Positions 14,731 through 24,618 of a DNA stretch of 64,000 nt are shown here, piece by piece. Under the pieces are notes generated by a model. That model did no database searches and was not told the origin of the DNA. It saw nothing but the letters and a program-made list of their open reading frames with translations. Numbering within the stretch: the first letter of the stretch is position 1; each line of letters starts with the position of its first letter. Made by a program: the position numbers and the translations under genes. The stretch covers positions 2,790,001 through 2,854,000 of the forward strand of contig OZ059897.1 of NCBI GenBank assembly GCA_964057225.1, written 5' to 3'. The stretch comes from Auanema rhodensis. Lineage: Eukaryota; Nematoda; Chromadorea; Rhabditida; Rhabditidae.

Positions 14731-16836
14731 GATCTGTGTTATCAGATTTGAGTTAGCTTAAAAATGCTCCGAGATATCAACTTATATAAGTTCACACTTA
14801 TATCCTCGATTTTCACCCTGATGAATTAATTTTTTCGTTGAATAACATTGTCGATCGTCTTTGCCTTGAAAAAAGGAATCTAAAAACATTTACTTTTTGT
14901 GAAATTATTCAGAAATTTTTCGGGAAAATTTTTGTCACAATGTTTTTGGAAGCAATGTTAAGTGTACATGGGAACTCAACACACACTAATGCATTATTTT
15001 TCAAACGATCATAACTAATTTTTGTATTAAGCTTTTCTCAATGTAGTATAGTGCATTCGATGCGGATTTTTAAGCTGCGTCCATCTGTGTTATCAGATTT
15101 GAGTTAGCTTAAAAATGCACCGAGATATCAACTGATATAGGTTTACACTTATATCCTCGATTTTCACCCTGAAGAAATGATTTTTTCGTTGAATAACATT
15201 GTCCATCGTCTTCGTCTTGAAAAAAAAAATCTAAAAACATCTACTTTTTGTGAAATTATTTAGAAATTTTTCGGGAAAATTTTTGTCAAAATGTTTTTGG
15301 AAGCAATGTTGAGTGTACATGGGAACTCAACATACACTAATGCATTATTTTTCAAACGATCATAACTAATTTTTGTATTAAGCTTTTCTCAATGTAGTAT
15401 AGTGCAGTCGATGCGGATTTTTAAGCTGCGTTGATCTGTGTTATCAGATTTGAGTTAACTTAAAAATGCACCGAGATATCAACTGATATAGGTTCACACT
15501 TATATCCTCGATTTTCACCCTGAAGAAATGATTTTTTCGTTGAATAACATTGTCGATCGTCTTTGCCTTGAAAAAAGGAATCTAAAAACATTTACTTTTT
15601 GTGAAATTATTCAGAAATTTTTCGGGAAAATTTTTGTCAAAATGTTTTTGGAAGCAATGTTGAGTGTACATGGGAACTCAACATACACTAATGCATTATT
15701 TTTCAAACGATCATAACTAATTTTTGTATTAAGCGTTTCTCAATGTAGTATAGTGCAGTCGATGCGGATTTTTAAGCTGCGTTGATCTGTGTTATCAGAT
15801 TTGAGTTAACTTAAAAATGCACCGAGATATCAACTGATATATGTTCACACTTATATCCTCGATTTTCACCCTGATGAATTAATTTTTTCGTTGAATAACA
15901 TTGTCGATCGTCTTTGCCTTGAAAAAAGAAATCTAAAAACTCCTACTTTTTGTGAAATTATTTAGAAATTTTTCGGGAAAATTTTTGTCACAATGTTTTT
16001 GGAAGCAATGTTAAGTGTATATGGGAACTCAACACACACTAATGCATTATTTTTCAAACGATCATAACTAATTTTTGTATTAAGCTTTTCTCAATGTAGT
16101 ATAGTGCATTCGATGCGGATTTTTAAGCTGCGTCCATCTGTGTTATCAGATTTGAGTTAGCTTAAAAATGCACCGAGATATCAACTGATATAGGTTCACA
16201 CTTATATCCTCGATTTTCACCCTGAAGAAATGATTTTTTCGTTGAATAACATTGTCCATCGTCTTCGTCTTGAAAAAAAAAATCTAAAAACATCTACTTT
16301 TTGTGAAATTAATCAGAAATTTTTCGGGAAAATTTTTGTCAAAATGTTTTTGGAGGCAATGTTGAGTGTACATGGGAACTCAACATACACTAATGCATTA
16401 TTTTTCAAACGATCATAACTAATTTTTGTATAGAGCGTTTCTCAATGTAGTATAGTGCATTCGATGCGGATTTTTAAGCTGCGTTGATCTGTGTTATCAG
16501 ATTTGAGTTAACTTAAAAATGCACCGAGATATCAACTGATATATGTTCACACTTATATCCTCGATTTTCACCCTGAAGAAATGATTTTTTCGTTGAATAA
16601 CATTGTCCATCGTCTTTGCCTTGAAAAAAGAAATCTAAAAACTCCTACTTTTTGTGAAATTATTTAGAAATTTTTCGGGAAAATTTTTGTCAAAATGTTT
16701 TTGGAAGCAATGTTGAGTGTACATGGGAACTCAACATACACTAATGCATTATTTTTCAAACGATCATAACTAATTTTTGTATAGAGCGTTTCTCAATGTA
16801 GTATAGTGCATTCGATGCGGATTTTTAAGCTGCGTT
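14731..16836 (+). repeat. Six satellite monomers of mixed class, without a clean HOR
   Basis: This is a transition zone in which class markers are reshuffled inside monomers. The 14731 monomer joins GAGTTAGC to the GCTCC/CTTATATAAG class. The monomer at 15433 combines GAAATGA with GTCGATCG and CATTTAC. The one at 15784 combines GAGTTAAC with GATGAATTAA and GTCACAATG. The boundaries at 15082 and 16135 read CATCTGTG instead of GATCTGTG. The last two monomers (16135-16836) match two thirds of the trimer that follows, but lack its one-base deletion. Confidence 0.75.
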
Positions 16837-18940
16837 GATCTGTGTTATCAGATTTGAGTTAACTTAAAAATGCACCGAGATATCAACTGATATATGTTCA
16901 CACTTATATCCTCGATTTTCACCCTGAAGAAATGATTTTTTCGTTGAATAACATTGTCCATCGTCTTCGTCTTGAAAAAAAAAATCTAAAAACATCTACT
17001 TTTTGTGAAATTATTCAGAAATTTTTCGGGAAAATTTTTGTCAAAATGTTTTTGGAAGCAATGTTGAGTGTACATGGGAACTCAACATACACTAATGCAT
17101 TATTTTTCAAACGATCATAACTAATTTTTGTATAGAGCGTTGCTCAATGTAGTATAGTGCATTCGATGCGGATTTTTAAGCTGCGTCCATCTGTGTTATC
17201 AGATTTGAGTTAGCTTAAAAATGCACCGAGATATCAACTGATATAGGTTCACACTTATATCCTCGATTTTCACCCTGAAGAAATGATTTTTTCGTTGAAT
17301 AACATTGTCCATCGTCTTCGTCTTGAAAAAAAAAATCTAAAAACATCTACTTTTTGTGAAATTAATCAGAAATTTTTCGGGAAAATTTTTGTCAAAATGT
17401 TTTTGGAAGCAATGTTGAGTGTACATGGGAACTCAACATACACTAATGCATTATTTTTCAAACGATCATAACTAATTTTTTATAGAGCGTTTCTCAATGT
17501 AGTATAGTGCATTCGATGCGGATTTTTAAGCTGCGTTGATCTGTGTTATCAGATTTGAGTTAACTTAAAAATGCACCGAGATATCAACTGATATATGTTC
17601 ACACTTATATCCTCGATTTTCACCCTGAAGAAATGATTTTTTCGTTGAATAACATTGTCCATCGTCTTTGCCTTGAAAAAAGAAATCTAAAAACTCCTAC
17701 TTTTTGTGAAATTATTTAGAAATTTTTCGGGAAAATTTTTGTCAAAATGTTTTTGGAAGCAATGTTGAGTGTACATGGGAACTCAACATACACTAATGCA
17801 TTATTTTTCAAACGATCATAACTAATTTTTGTATAGAGCGTTTCTCAATGTAGTATAGTGCATTCGATGCGGATTTTTAAGCTGCGTTGATCTGTGTTAT
17901 CAGATTTGAGTTAACTTAAAAATGCACCGAGATATCAACTGATATATGTTCACACTTATATCCTCGATTTTCACCCTGAAGAAATGATTTTTTCGTTGAA
18001 TAACATTGTCCATCGTCTTCGTCTTGAAAAAAAAAATCTAAAAACATCTACTTTTTGTGAAATTATTCAGAAATTTTTCGGGAAAATTTTTGTCAAAATG
18101 TTTTTGGAAGCAATGTTGAGTGTACATGGGAACTCAACATACACTAATGCATTATTTTTCAAACGATCATAACTAATTTTTGTATAGAGCGTTGCTCAAT
18201 GTAGTATAGTGCATTCGATGCGGATTTTTAAGCTGCGTCCATCTGTGTTATCAGATTTGAGTTAGCTTAAAAATGCACCGAGATATCAACTGATATAGGT
18301 TCACACTTATATCCTCGATTTTCACCCTGAAGAAATGATTTTTTCGTTGAATAACATTGTCCATCGTCTTCGTCTTGAAAAAAAAAATCTAAAAACATCT
18401 ACTTTTTGTGAAATTAATCAGAAATTTTTCGGGAAAATTTTTGTCAAAATGTTTTTGGAAGCAATGTTGAGTGTACATGGGAACTCAACATACACTAATG
18501 CATTATTTTTCAAACGATCATAACTAATTTTTTATAGAGCGTTTCTCAATGTAGTATAGTGCATTCGATGCGGATTTTTAAGCTGCGTTGATCTGTGTTA
18601 TCAGATTTGAGTTAACTTAAAAATGCACCGAGATATCAACTGATATATGTTCACACTTATATCCTCGATTTTCACCCTGAAGAAATGATTTTTTCGTTGA
18701 ATAACATTGTCCATCGTCTTTGCCTTGAAAAAAGAAATCTAAAAACTCCTACTTTTTGTGAAATTATTTAGAAATTTTTCGGGAAAATTTTTGTCAAAAT
18801 GTTTTTGGAAGCAATGTTGAGTGTACATGGGAACTCAACATACACTAATGCATTATTTTTCAAACGATCATAACTAATTTTTGTATAGAGCGTTTCTCAA
18901 TGTAGTATAGTGCATTCGATGCGGATTTTTAAGCTGCGTT
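16837..18940 (+). repeat. Two 3-monomer HOR units (1052 bp each) ending at the retrotransposon
   Basis: Units 16837-17888 and 17889-18940 appear identical. Each has a monomer with nine or more A in a row after CTTG and GTTGCTC, a CATCTGTG monomer with AATCAG and the one-base deletion TTTTTTATAG, and a GAGTTAAC monomer with CTTTGCC and CTCCTAC. A third copy lies beyond the retrotransposon at 27582-28633. The retrotransposon inserted exactly at the GATC that ends the second copy. Confidence 0.88.
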
Positions 18941-18944
18941 GATC
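18941..18944. other. Target-site duplication, left copy (GATC)
   Basis: GATC directly precedes the first base of the left LTR (AGTTAT) and is repeated directly after the last base of the right LTR at 25476-25479. The undisturbed satellite reads GCGTTGATCTGTG at this place, so one GATC was duplicated. A 4-bp duplication is usual for some gypsy-type integrases. Confidence 0.93.
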
Positions 18945-19295
18945 AGTTATATTAGAGGAAACAAAAAGATCAAATAAGCAAACGATTTATTATAAAAAAA
19001 ATAGAAATAATCAAACAAAAAATGAAAACAGAATCCCAAACTGCCTTTAATTTATTTCGAAAAAACAACAATACAATTTTTAGGCCAAAATTATGAATTT
19101 GGTTGCAAAAGATGATTACGGTAGTTTCATTGTCAAGGGAGCATTCTTTTGAAGACCAATTTTATCTTCTTTTTCTTTCATCGTAATTGAATCCAATCGT
19201 TTCTAAATGTTATTTTCAATGATATTTTGTTGTTATAAATATCATTCATAATATTCTATAATCAATATATTTAACAATATTCTCATTTCTTAACA
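18945..19295 (-). repeat. 3' LTR (351 bp)
   Basis: It is identical, base for base, to 25125-25475 (constant offset 6180). In element orientation it starts TGTTAAGAAATG and ends CTAATATAACT, so the ends are TG and CT, with a short inverted GTTA...TAAC one base in. It is preceded by a polypurine tract and followed by the GATC duplication. Its length equals the satellite period exactly, but the sequences are unrelated. Confidence 0.96.
18986..19056 (-). promoter_or_regulatory. Candidate polyadenylation signals in the 3' LTR
   Basis: Two AATAAA hexamers lie on the minus strand at 19056-19051 and 18991-18986 (TTTATT on the plus strand), about 240 and 305 nt into the LTR. Either could direct 3'-end formation of the genomic RNA. 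The same hexamers occur in the 5' LTR at 25236-25231 and 25171-25166. AT-rich sequence makes chance hexamers likely, and the R/U5 border is not known. Confidence 0.4.
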
Positions 19296-19306
19296 TCCCC
19301 TCCCTT
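19296..19306 (-). other. Polypurine tract, plus-strand primer site
   Basis: On the minus strand the 11 bases just before the 3' LTR are AAGGGAGGGGA, followed directly by the LTR's TGTTAAG. A purine run abutting the 3' LTR is the standard primer for plus-strand DNA synthesis in LTR retrotransposons. Its position confirms the internal edge of this LTR. Confidence 0.9.
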
Positions 19307-19341
19307 CGAAACTTCGCGTCCCGAGATGTTCAACACTTTTT

Positions 19342-22300
19342 TCATTCAAAAAAATAAAAAATACACAAAAACACACATATATATAACTCATGATAGAACA
19401 TTGCTTTTCTCCTAAGAAGACAATTCAGTACTGTTTTTTTGCAGTGGATCATTTTAATTCTGACTTCTCTGCGTCTTTTAACAGTTTCAACTGATTTATC
19501 ATCTATCGTAGATGGAATTTTTATTAGAAGATCGTATTGTATCTTCAAAGGTTCGCCTTTTCCCGAAATTTCGGTGATTAATGCCGACGTTTTATAAGAC
19601 TCTATTATACGATATGGTCCCTTCAAATCATTTATCAATTTTTTATTGACATGTTTACTTTTTTCGTTTATCATTTTCAGATATACTCTATCTCCTACTT
19701 TGAATTCTTGTATGTTTTTACAATTTTTCTTATCGTAATACATTTTGAATTTTTCACGCTCTTTATCGTTCCGTTCTATTGCTATATTTCGTGATAGTCT
19801 AAATCCCTCCAACAAATCAACTTTATATTCATCTAATTCATACTCTACTAAACTTGTTTTAGTTGGTTCTACAATATTAGATACCAAATATGGTTCGAAC
19901 CCATGTAAAATAAAAAACGGGGATTCACCAGTTGCTTCGTGTGGTGTTGTATTATACGCATATGTTACAAACGGAAGTAACTTGTCCCACTCAGACGGAC
20001 TGTTTCCTGCCTTTTTCAGAGCTCTTTGAATTGTTAAATTCACTCTCTCTGTTATACCGTTTTGTCTAGGATTATATCCCATGGTGGTGATCCATTCGAT
20101 CTTGGTTATCTTTTTTATTTCTTCCACTATTTTGTTAACAAATTCGCTTCCTTTATCAGACAGGAACTGTTTAGGCCATTTGGCGCCTTCACATATCCAT
20201 TTTTTAACTTTTATATCAGCTATTGTTGCTGCAGATTTATCTGGTACTGCGTATGCACCTAACCATTTACTAAAATGGTCTATTACGGCTACTACATAAC
20301 GATTGTTGGATGTGGTTCTACCTAGATCCATGACATCAATTCCAACTAGCTCATAAGGTTTTTCTGTTCGATATGGCTGTAATAATGGCTTACTTTTTGT
20401 TTTATTGTTTGCTAAAAAGCACTTTTTACACTCACTGTGCCATTTTCTCACATCTGAGTCTAAGCCTTCCCAAAAAAATTGTCTCTTCAGAGAACGTATA
20501 ATTTTTTTCGGTCCAAAATGAGCTCCAAATAATCCTTCATGAGCTTCTTTATATATATCATATCTTTTTGACGGAGGAATGACTAATAATTTCTCACCCT
20601 TCTCGTTGATATAATACAAGTTTTCTTTTGCAATTAGAAAATCACCGACAAATAGTTTATGTGCCAGTTTTGGCAAAAAAATTCTCTCTGTGAGTTTTTC
20701 ATCCCTTCTGAGATTGATAATATTTTTGTAATTTTCATTCATCATTAATTCAGCTATATTATCTCTCATTTGTAACGAACAAATATATTTTATATCTGAG
20801 TCACTTTCAAGATCAAAATTATCTTGAACTGGAACACCTCGCGATAATGCGTCCGCTATAACATTTCCTTTTCCTTTGACATATTCAATAGTTATTCTGT
20901 ATCGCTGTACCATGAGGCTCCATCTCAACATTCTCCCACTTGCTGTCTTCTTGAACAGACATGTCAATGGTTGATGATCAGTTTTCACAACTGTTTTTTC
21001 AGTATTATAAATGTAATATTGAAACTTCTCTAGCGCAAATACAATAGCCAGAGCTTCTAAGTCTGTTACATGATAATTTTTTTCCGCTTTCGACAAACCT
21101 TTAGAAACAAAGGCAATCGGGTGTAGAAAATTATCTTTTGCTTTTTGACATAACACCGCTCCTACACCAGATGCACACGCATCAGTGTATATAATATATG
21201 GGTTTTTACCGCTATTTGCACCTTCCCAGTCAGGCTGTATTAGTACAGGAGCTTGAGTGAGCTTTTTCTTTAGAATTTCAAAAGCCTCTTTTCTCTCTCG
21301 GGTCCATTCCCATTTACTTTTTTCACTTGTCATTTCGTGCATTGGTTTAGCAATTGCTGCGAAATTTAGCACAAATTTTCTGTAATACGACGCCATTCCC
21401 AAGAATGTTCTTAGTTCAGCAATTGTATTTGGTAAGGGATACTTTAAAATTGCCTCAATTTTATTTGGATCGGCGTGAATACCTTCTCCGTTTACTTTGT
21501 GGCCCAAATAATCCACTTCGTTTTGTAAAAGTTTACATTTAACCGCTTTCAACGATAAATTTGCTTGTTTCAGCGCTTCAAAAACTTTCTTCATAACTTC
21601 AAAATGTCTTTCGAAAGTATCTGTTGCAATCATTATATCGTCTATATAAACAAAAACTTCATTGCTTTTGAGTAAATCTCCCAGAGCTTTGTCCATCATT
21701 CTTTGGAATGTTGGTGGACTAGTTGCTAAGCCAAAAGGACATACTACAAATTGAAAAGATCCTTCGCTGGTCACGAAAGATGTTTTCTCTTTATCTTCTT
21801 CGGAAAGTTTTATTTGCCAAAACCCCGACGATAGATCAAATGTGGAAAATATTTTCTTCCCGTTCATCGATCTAAGAATGATATCTATCGTTGGTATTGG
21901 ATAAGCATCTAGTTTTAAGACCTTATTCAGTTCTCTATAATCTATACAGAGTCTGATGGATTTGTCTTTTTTCTCTACTAAGACTACAGGGCTTGCCCAT
22001 GCGCTTTGGCTAGGTTCTATAATCCCTCTTTGTAATAGGTCTTTTATAATACCTCTAAACTCATTTTTTATACCAAACGGCACTGGTCGTACTTTTTGAC
22101 GAATAGGACTCGCATCTCCCGTATCAATATTCATAGTGACAATATTTGTTTGCTGCAGATCAGCATCAACCAACGCAAATATCGCTGAATAATTTTCTAA
22201 AAGGTCTTTGACCTTTGGATCAAAGGTTACACCACTTTTCTCTTCTAAGACTGCAATGACTTTTTCTGCTCTTCCAACCGGATCTGTTGCTTTAGCGTAT

Positions 22301-24402
22301 TGATCTAACATACGCATTTCTAATACATCAATTGATTCGGTTTTCAATTCGTCATTCAGTGCAGTCAGCTTTTCAGTCCAATTCTCGGACTCCCATTCAC
22401 CGACAATCTCTCCTTTCTTTATTGTGGTTGGCTGGCATGTCATGTTAGCAACGATTACTGTAGTGGAATTATTGTTGTCCACTTTACAGATTCCCGTAAG
22501 TACATCATGCCTATGCGACACTAGTAAACTATCTTTCTGTTCATCACACGAAATTTTTAGCGTTCTACTTTTATTCGCAGGTATAAAAACTCTCTGTAAG
22601 GCTACGGCCTCTTTTGTATAAAATTTCAAAATTATACCCAAATTTTCTAAGGCATTTGTTCCTAACAAAATAGATTCTTCTCTACTTTTTTGTACTAAAA
22701 AGCTTACATTACTAGTTTTCTTGCTTTCTAAACACGTAACTTTGCAACTTATTGCTCCTACAAAATTCATTTTTGTGCCCGAAGCATTGGCAATATATTT
22801 ATCACCTTTCCACGGTATTTGAGTAACCGATCGATCCAGATCAACCCCGTCACTCATCAAATTTACCAGTGCTTGTGATGACATCACCGATATTTGAGAT
22901 CCTGTATCGATAAGGACTCTTTTTTTGGATTTCTCACAAATTATCATAGATAATAAACTTTGTTCGCCAATTATCTCTGAATTGGTTATGGAATTGCATG
23001 TTTGAATAGTTTTATTCCAAACTTCTGCTTGATTTCTCATTCCGGGCTCATTATGCTTTTCAACATTCTCTATTCGTTTAGGATAGTTGTTGGAAGGTTT
23101 CTTCCTCTCAAAGCATTGTGCTGCTGAATGGCCTTTTTTGTTACATATGTAGCAAATTATTTCTCTCCTACTTGGAGGTTCTCTAATTCCGCCCACGTAC
23201 CTATTCCGATCATTTGTGTAATAATTATTCGTATCGATATGGTTTTTTTCATATCTGAGCTTAGGTAAAATTCTGTTTGAATTTCTCCCTTTCTCTCGCT
23301 GTTCATCATAAACACGTTTATTTCTTTCGCAGCGTAACGCTATCTCTTTAACTTTTTCATAGACCAAATCTTCTTCGCTTTTCTCTATGGTTTCTAATAG
23401 ATGAATAGCGCATGAACAATCTCTGAGTGCTTCATAGAGCATCTGGGCTCTTAAAAACGATAATTTCCTTGTAGGAAATTCTGGGTACGCTTTTCTTGAG
23501 GTCTCTTCCAGTTTTTTACAGAAAACAATCAGTGTTTTGTTACTATTGTACTGTAAAGTTTTGAGCGAAGAAATAGCATCTAATCTGCTCGTTCGTTTAA
23601 CACACACTCTCTGTTTATGAAGTTCTTCGATGATAACTTCTAACGAACTCTCTCTAATTGTTTCTGGCAGTTCGTCGTATCTGTCTCGTGCTTCTCCTTT
23701 TAGCTTATCAACGAACAGCATCTTCCGACTACTGGCCGTCAGAGTACCTTTTGGATACTTGAGATTGAAACTTTCAATGAACTGATTCCATTTTTCCAAC
23801 GAGTCGTTAGAAAAATAAGGAACATCAGGTAACATTTGTGCTCTTATCATCTCTAACAACGCGTCGTTTTGCGCATTTAATCCAGCATAATGTAAAGGTG
23901 ACGTACCCCTGAAGTTGTATGGATAGTGTTGGTCCTGTTGATTTGGTTCCATTTCCACTATTTCCTTGGAGTGTGTTCTCACTGTTCGCTCCTTAATTTT
24001 TGTTTTGAGTTCAGCACTCTCAACAGAATTACCTCTAGTTCGCTCATCCAAAATCATTTCTGCCATGGCTGTTTCAGTATCTTCTTGATTCAAGCTTGAT
24101 TTCTGAAATTGCCAACTGTTACTTATTCTCTGTTGCAATTCTTTTAGATTACAATCGAAAGTATCACATAAAGTTTTCACAGTTTCATGAATAACAAGTA
24201 ACTCTTGCACTATATTATTCTCATTGAGTTGGAAATTATCTGTTATGTCTTTAATTATTTCCGCTCGTTTCTTACTGATCTTTAAAACATCACTAAGATC
24301 TGAAGGTTTTTTCAGACCTTCGTTGTTCATCACTAATAGCATTGAATAAACAAATTCCCAAGTTTTTCCTTTTCTAATCTCGCTTTTTAGGTTACTTTTC
24401 AC
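19342..24402 (-). CDS. gag-pol: Gag-pol polyprotein of the Ty3/gypsy retrotransposon (open part, 1686 codons)
   Basis: This polyprotein would give the capsid and the replication and integration enzymes. In order: a gag capsid-like region (about 190-370); a CCHC zinc knuckle (C417, C420, H425, C430); an aspartic protease (D499-T-G-S, with ILLGTNALENLG at 578-589); a reverse transcriptase with DYREL (821-825), D856 and YIDD (919-922); RNase H (D1074, E1116, D1142, D1184); integrase zinc finger (H1288, H1295, C1325, C1328); DD35E core (D1356, D1416, E1452); and a GPY motif (1595-1597). Gag and pol share one frame with no frameshift between them. No chromodomain follows the GPY motif; the last 19 residues are strongly hydrophobic. 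The frame opens with GTG straight after an in-frame TAA, so this is not a natural start: the first ATG is codon 21, and the true gag start is probably at 24618. The pol motifs look intact. The stop is TGA at 19344-19342. Confidence 0.93.
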   Translation of the reverse strand: MKSNLKSEIRKGKTWEFVYSMLLVMNNEGLKKPSDLSDVLKISKKRAEIIKDITDNFQLNENNIVQELLVIHETVKTLCDTFDCNLKELQQRISNSWQFQKSSLNQEDTETAMAEMILDERTRGNSVESAELKTKIKERTVRTHSKEIVEMEPNQQDQHYPYNFRGTSPLHYAGLNAQNDALLEMIRAQMLPDVPYFSNDSLEKWNQFIESFNLKYPKGTLTASSRKMLFVDKLKGEARDRYDELPETIRESSLEVIIEELHKQRVCVKRTSRLDAISSLKTLQYNSNKTLIVFCKKLEETSRKAYPEFPTRKLSFLRAQMLYEALRDCSCAIHLLETIEKSEEDLVYEKVKEIALRCERNKRVYDEQREKGRNSNRILPKLRYEKNHIDTNNYYTNDRNRYVGGIREPPSRREIICYICNKKGHSAAQCFERKKPSNNYPKRIENVEKHNEPGMRNQAEVWNKTIQTCNSITNSEIIGEQSLLSMIICEKSKKRVLIDTGSQISVMSSQALVNLMSDGVDLDRSVTQIPWKGDKYIANASGTKMNFVGAISCKVTCLESKKTSNVSFLVQKSREESILLGTNALENLGIILKFYTKEAVALQRVFIPANKSRTLKISCDEQKDSLLVSHRHDVLTGICKVDNNNSTTVIVANMTCQPTTIKKGEIVGEWESENWTEKLTALNDELKTESIDVLEMRMLDQYAKATDPVGRAEKVIAVLEEKSGVTFDPKVKDLLENYSAIFALVDADLQQTNIVTMNIDTGDASPIRQKVRPVPFGIKNEFRGIIKDLLQRGIIEPSQSAWASPVVLVEKKDKSIRLCIDYRELNKVLKLDAYPIPTIDIILRSMNGKKIFSTFDLSSGFWQIKLSEEDKEKTSFVTSEGSFQFVVCPFGLATSPPTFQRMMDKALGDLLKSNEVFVYIDDIMIATDTFERHFEVMKKVFEALKQANLSLKAVKCKLLQNEVDYLGHKVNGEGIHADPNKIEAILKYPLPNTIAELRTFLGMASYYRKFVLNFAAIAKPMHEMTSEKSKWEWTRERKEAFEILKKKLTQAPVLIQPDWEGANSGKNPYIIYTDACASGVGAVLCQKAKDNFLHPIAFVSKGLSKAEKNYHVTDLEALAIVFALEKFQYYIYNTEKTVVKTDHQPLTCLFKKTASGRMLRWSLMVQRYRITIEYVKGKGNVIADALSRGVPVQDNFDLESDSDIKYICSLQMRDNIAELMMNENYKNIINLRRDEKLTERIFLPKLAHKLFVGDFLIAKENLYYINEKGEKLLVIPPSKRYDIYKEAHEGLFGAHFGPKKIIRSLKRQFFWEGLDSDVRKWHSECKKCFLANNKTKSKPLLQPYRTEKPYELVGIDVMDLGRTTSNNRYVVAVIDHFSKWLGAYAVPDKSAATIADIKVKKWICEGAKWPKQFLSDKGSEFVNKIVEEIKKITKIEWITTMGYNPRQNGITERVNLTIQRALKKAGNSPSEWDKLLPFVTYAYNTTPHEATGESPFFILHGFEPYLVSNIVEPTKTSLVEYELDEYKVDLLEGFRLSRNIAIERNDKEREKFKMYYDKKNCKNIQEFKVGDRVYLKMINEKSKHVNKKLINDLKGPYRIIESYKTSALITEISGKGEPLKIQYDLLIKIPSTIDDKSVETVKRRREVRIKMIHCKKTVLNCLLRRKAMFYHELYICVFLCIFYFFE

Positions 24403-24618
24403 TTAATTGCGGGTTTTTAGTATTCTTTGTTCAGTTCTTTTTTTTTCAGTAGCGTTTCTGATTTTTTCAAGGAACTCTTTATATATCATTTCATTATAAG
24501 GCTCCAAAGCCTTAAATGTTTGATTCACTAATGAATTAAGGATTACCTCAGAAAACACATTTTCGAAATCCATTTCACAGAGTTGTTCTGTTTCAAACGT
24601 TTCGTTCTCAATCGACAT
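24403..24618 (-). CDS. N-terminal piece of gag, cut off by an in-frame TAA (71 codons)
   Basis: It begins at ATG (24618-24616) and ends at TAA (24405-24403). The next codon, GTG at 24402-24400, is in the same frame and starts the long gag-pol frame. The piece begins with an acidic stretch (MSIENETFETEQLCEMDFEN) and turns basic towards its end (KIRNATEKKRTEQR), with no recognised domain. The simplest reading is that this is the true start of gag and the TAA is a nonsense mutation in this copy. Programmed readthrough is possible but unlikely, because known retroelement readthrough stops lie between gag and pol, not 71 codons into gag. A separately translated short leader peptide is a third option. 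Confidence 0.75.
   Translation of the reverse strand: MSIENETFETEQLCEMDFENVFSEVILNSLVNQTFKALEPYNEMIYKEFLEKIRNATEKKRTEQRILKTRN

Larger units (their letters stand above)
1..18940 (+). repeat. 351-bp satellite array, left arm (53 complete monomers plus a 339-bp partial)
   Basis: Tandem head-to-tail satellite DNA. Counting from the GATCTGTG motif (340, 691, 1042, 1393, 1744, 2095 and so on) every step is 351 bp, and 340 to 18941 spans 53 monomers minus two single-base losses (about 17480 and 18530, in the T-run before TATAGAGC). No monomer is inverted and no other sequence intervenes. The monomer is AT-rich with many short A and T tracts. Variants differ at a few linked sites: GAGTTAGC, GAGTTAAC or GCGCTAGC near the start; GCACC or GCTCC; GAAATGA or GAATTAA; GTATAGAGC, GTATGGAGC or GTATTAAGC near the end. 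No coding function is supported. Strand is nominal, following the window. Confidence 0.97.

Noticed and set aside
16932-17120. 62-codon plus-strand open frames beginning MIFSL, found in about twenty monomers (for example 1488, 13422, 16932, 33292, 58209)
   Set aside because: They open only where a monomer variant turns TAG into CAG in ATTATTTAG. Most monomers keep the stop, the frame has no domain, and its variation follows the satellite classes rather than codon positions.
1-18940. CRISPR-like direct repeats
   Set aside because: The repeats are contiguous 351-bp units with no spacers, in a eukaryotic context with an LTR retrotransposon.
19296-19341. An env gene or third open frame downstream of pol
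   Set aside because: Only 46 bp, including the purine tract, separate the pol stop from the 3' LTR.
19345-19650. Chromodomain at the integrase C-terminus
   Set aside because: The sequence after GPY lacks the aromatic cage and the usual chromodomain pattern; it is basic and then hydrophobic.
19745-22621. Plus-strand open frames of 62-94 codons inside the retrotransposon
   Set aside because: They lie antisense to the gag-pol frame and have no recognisable domain; they are shadows of the coding strand.
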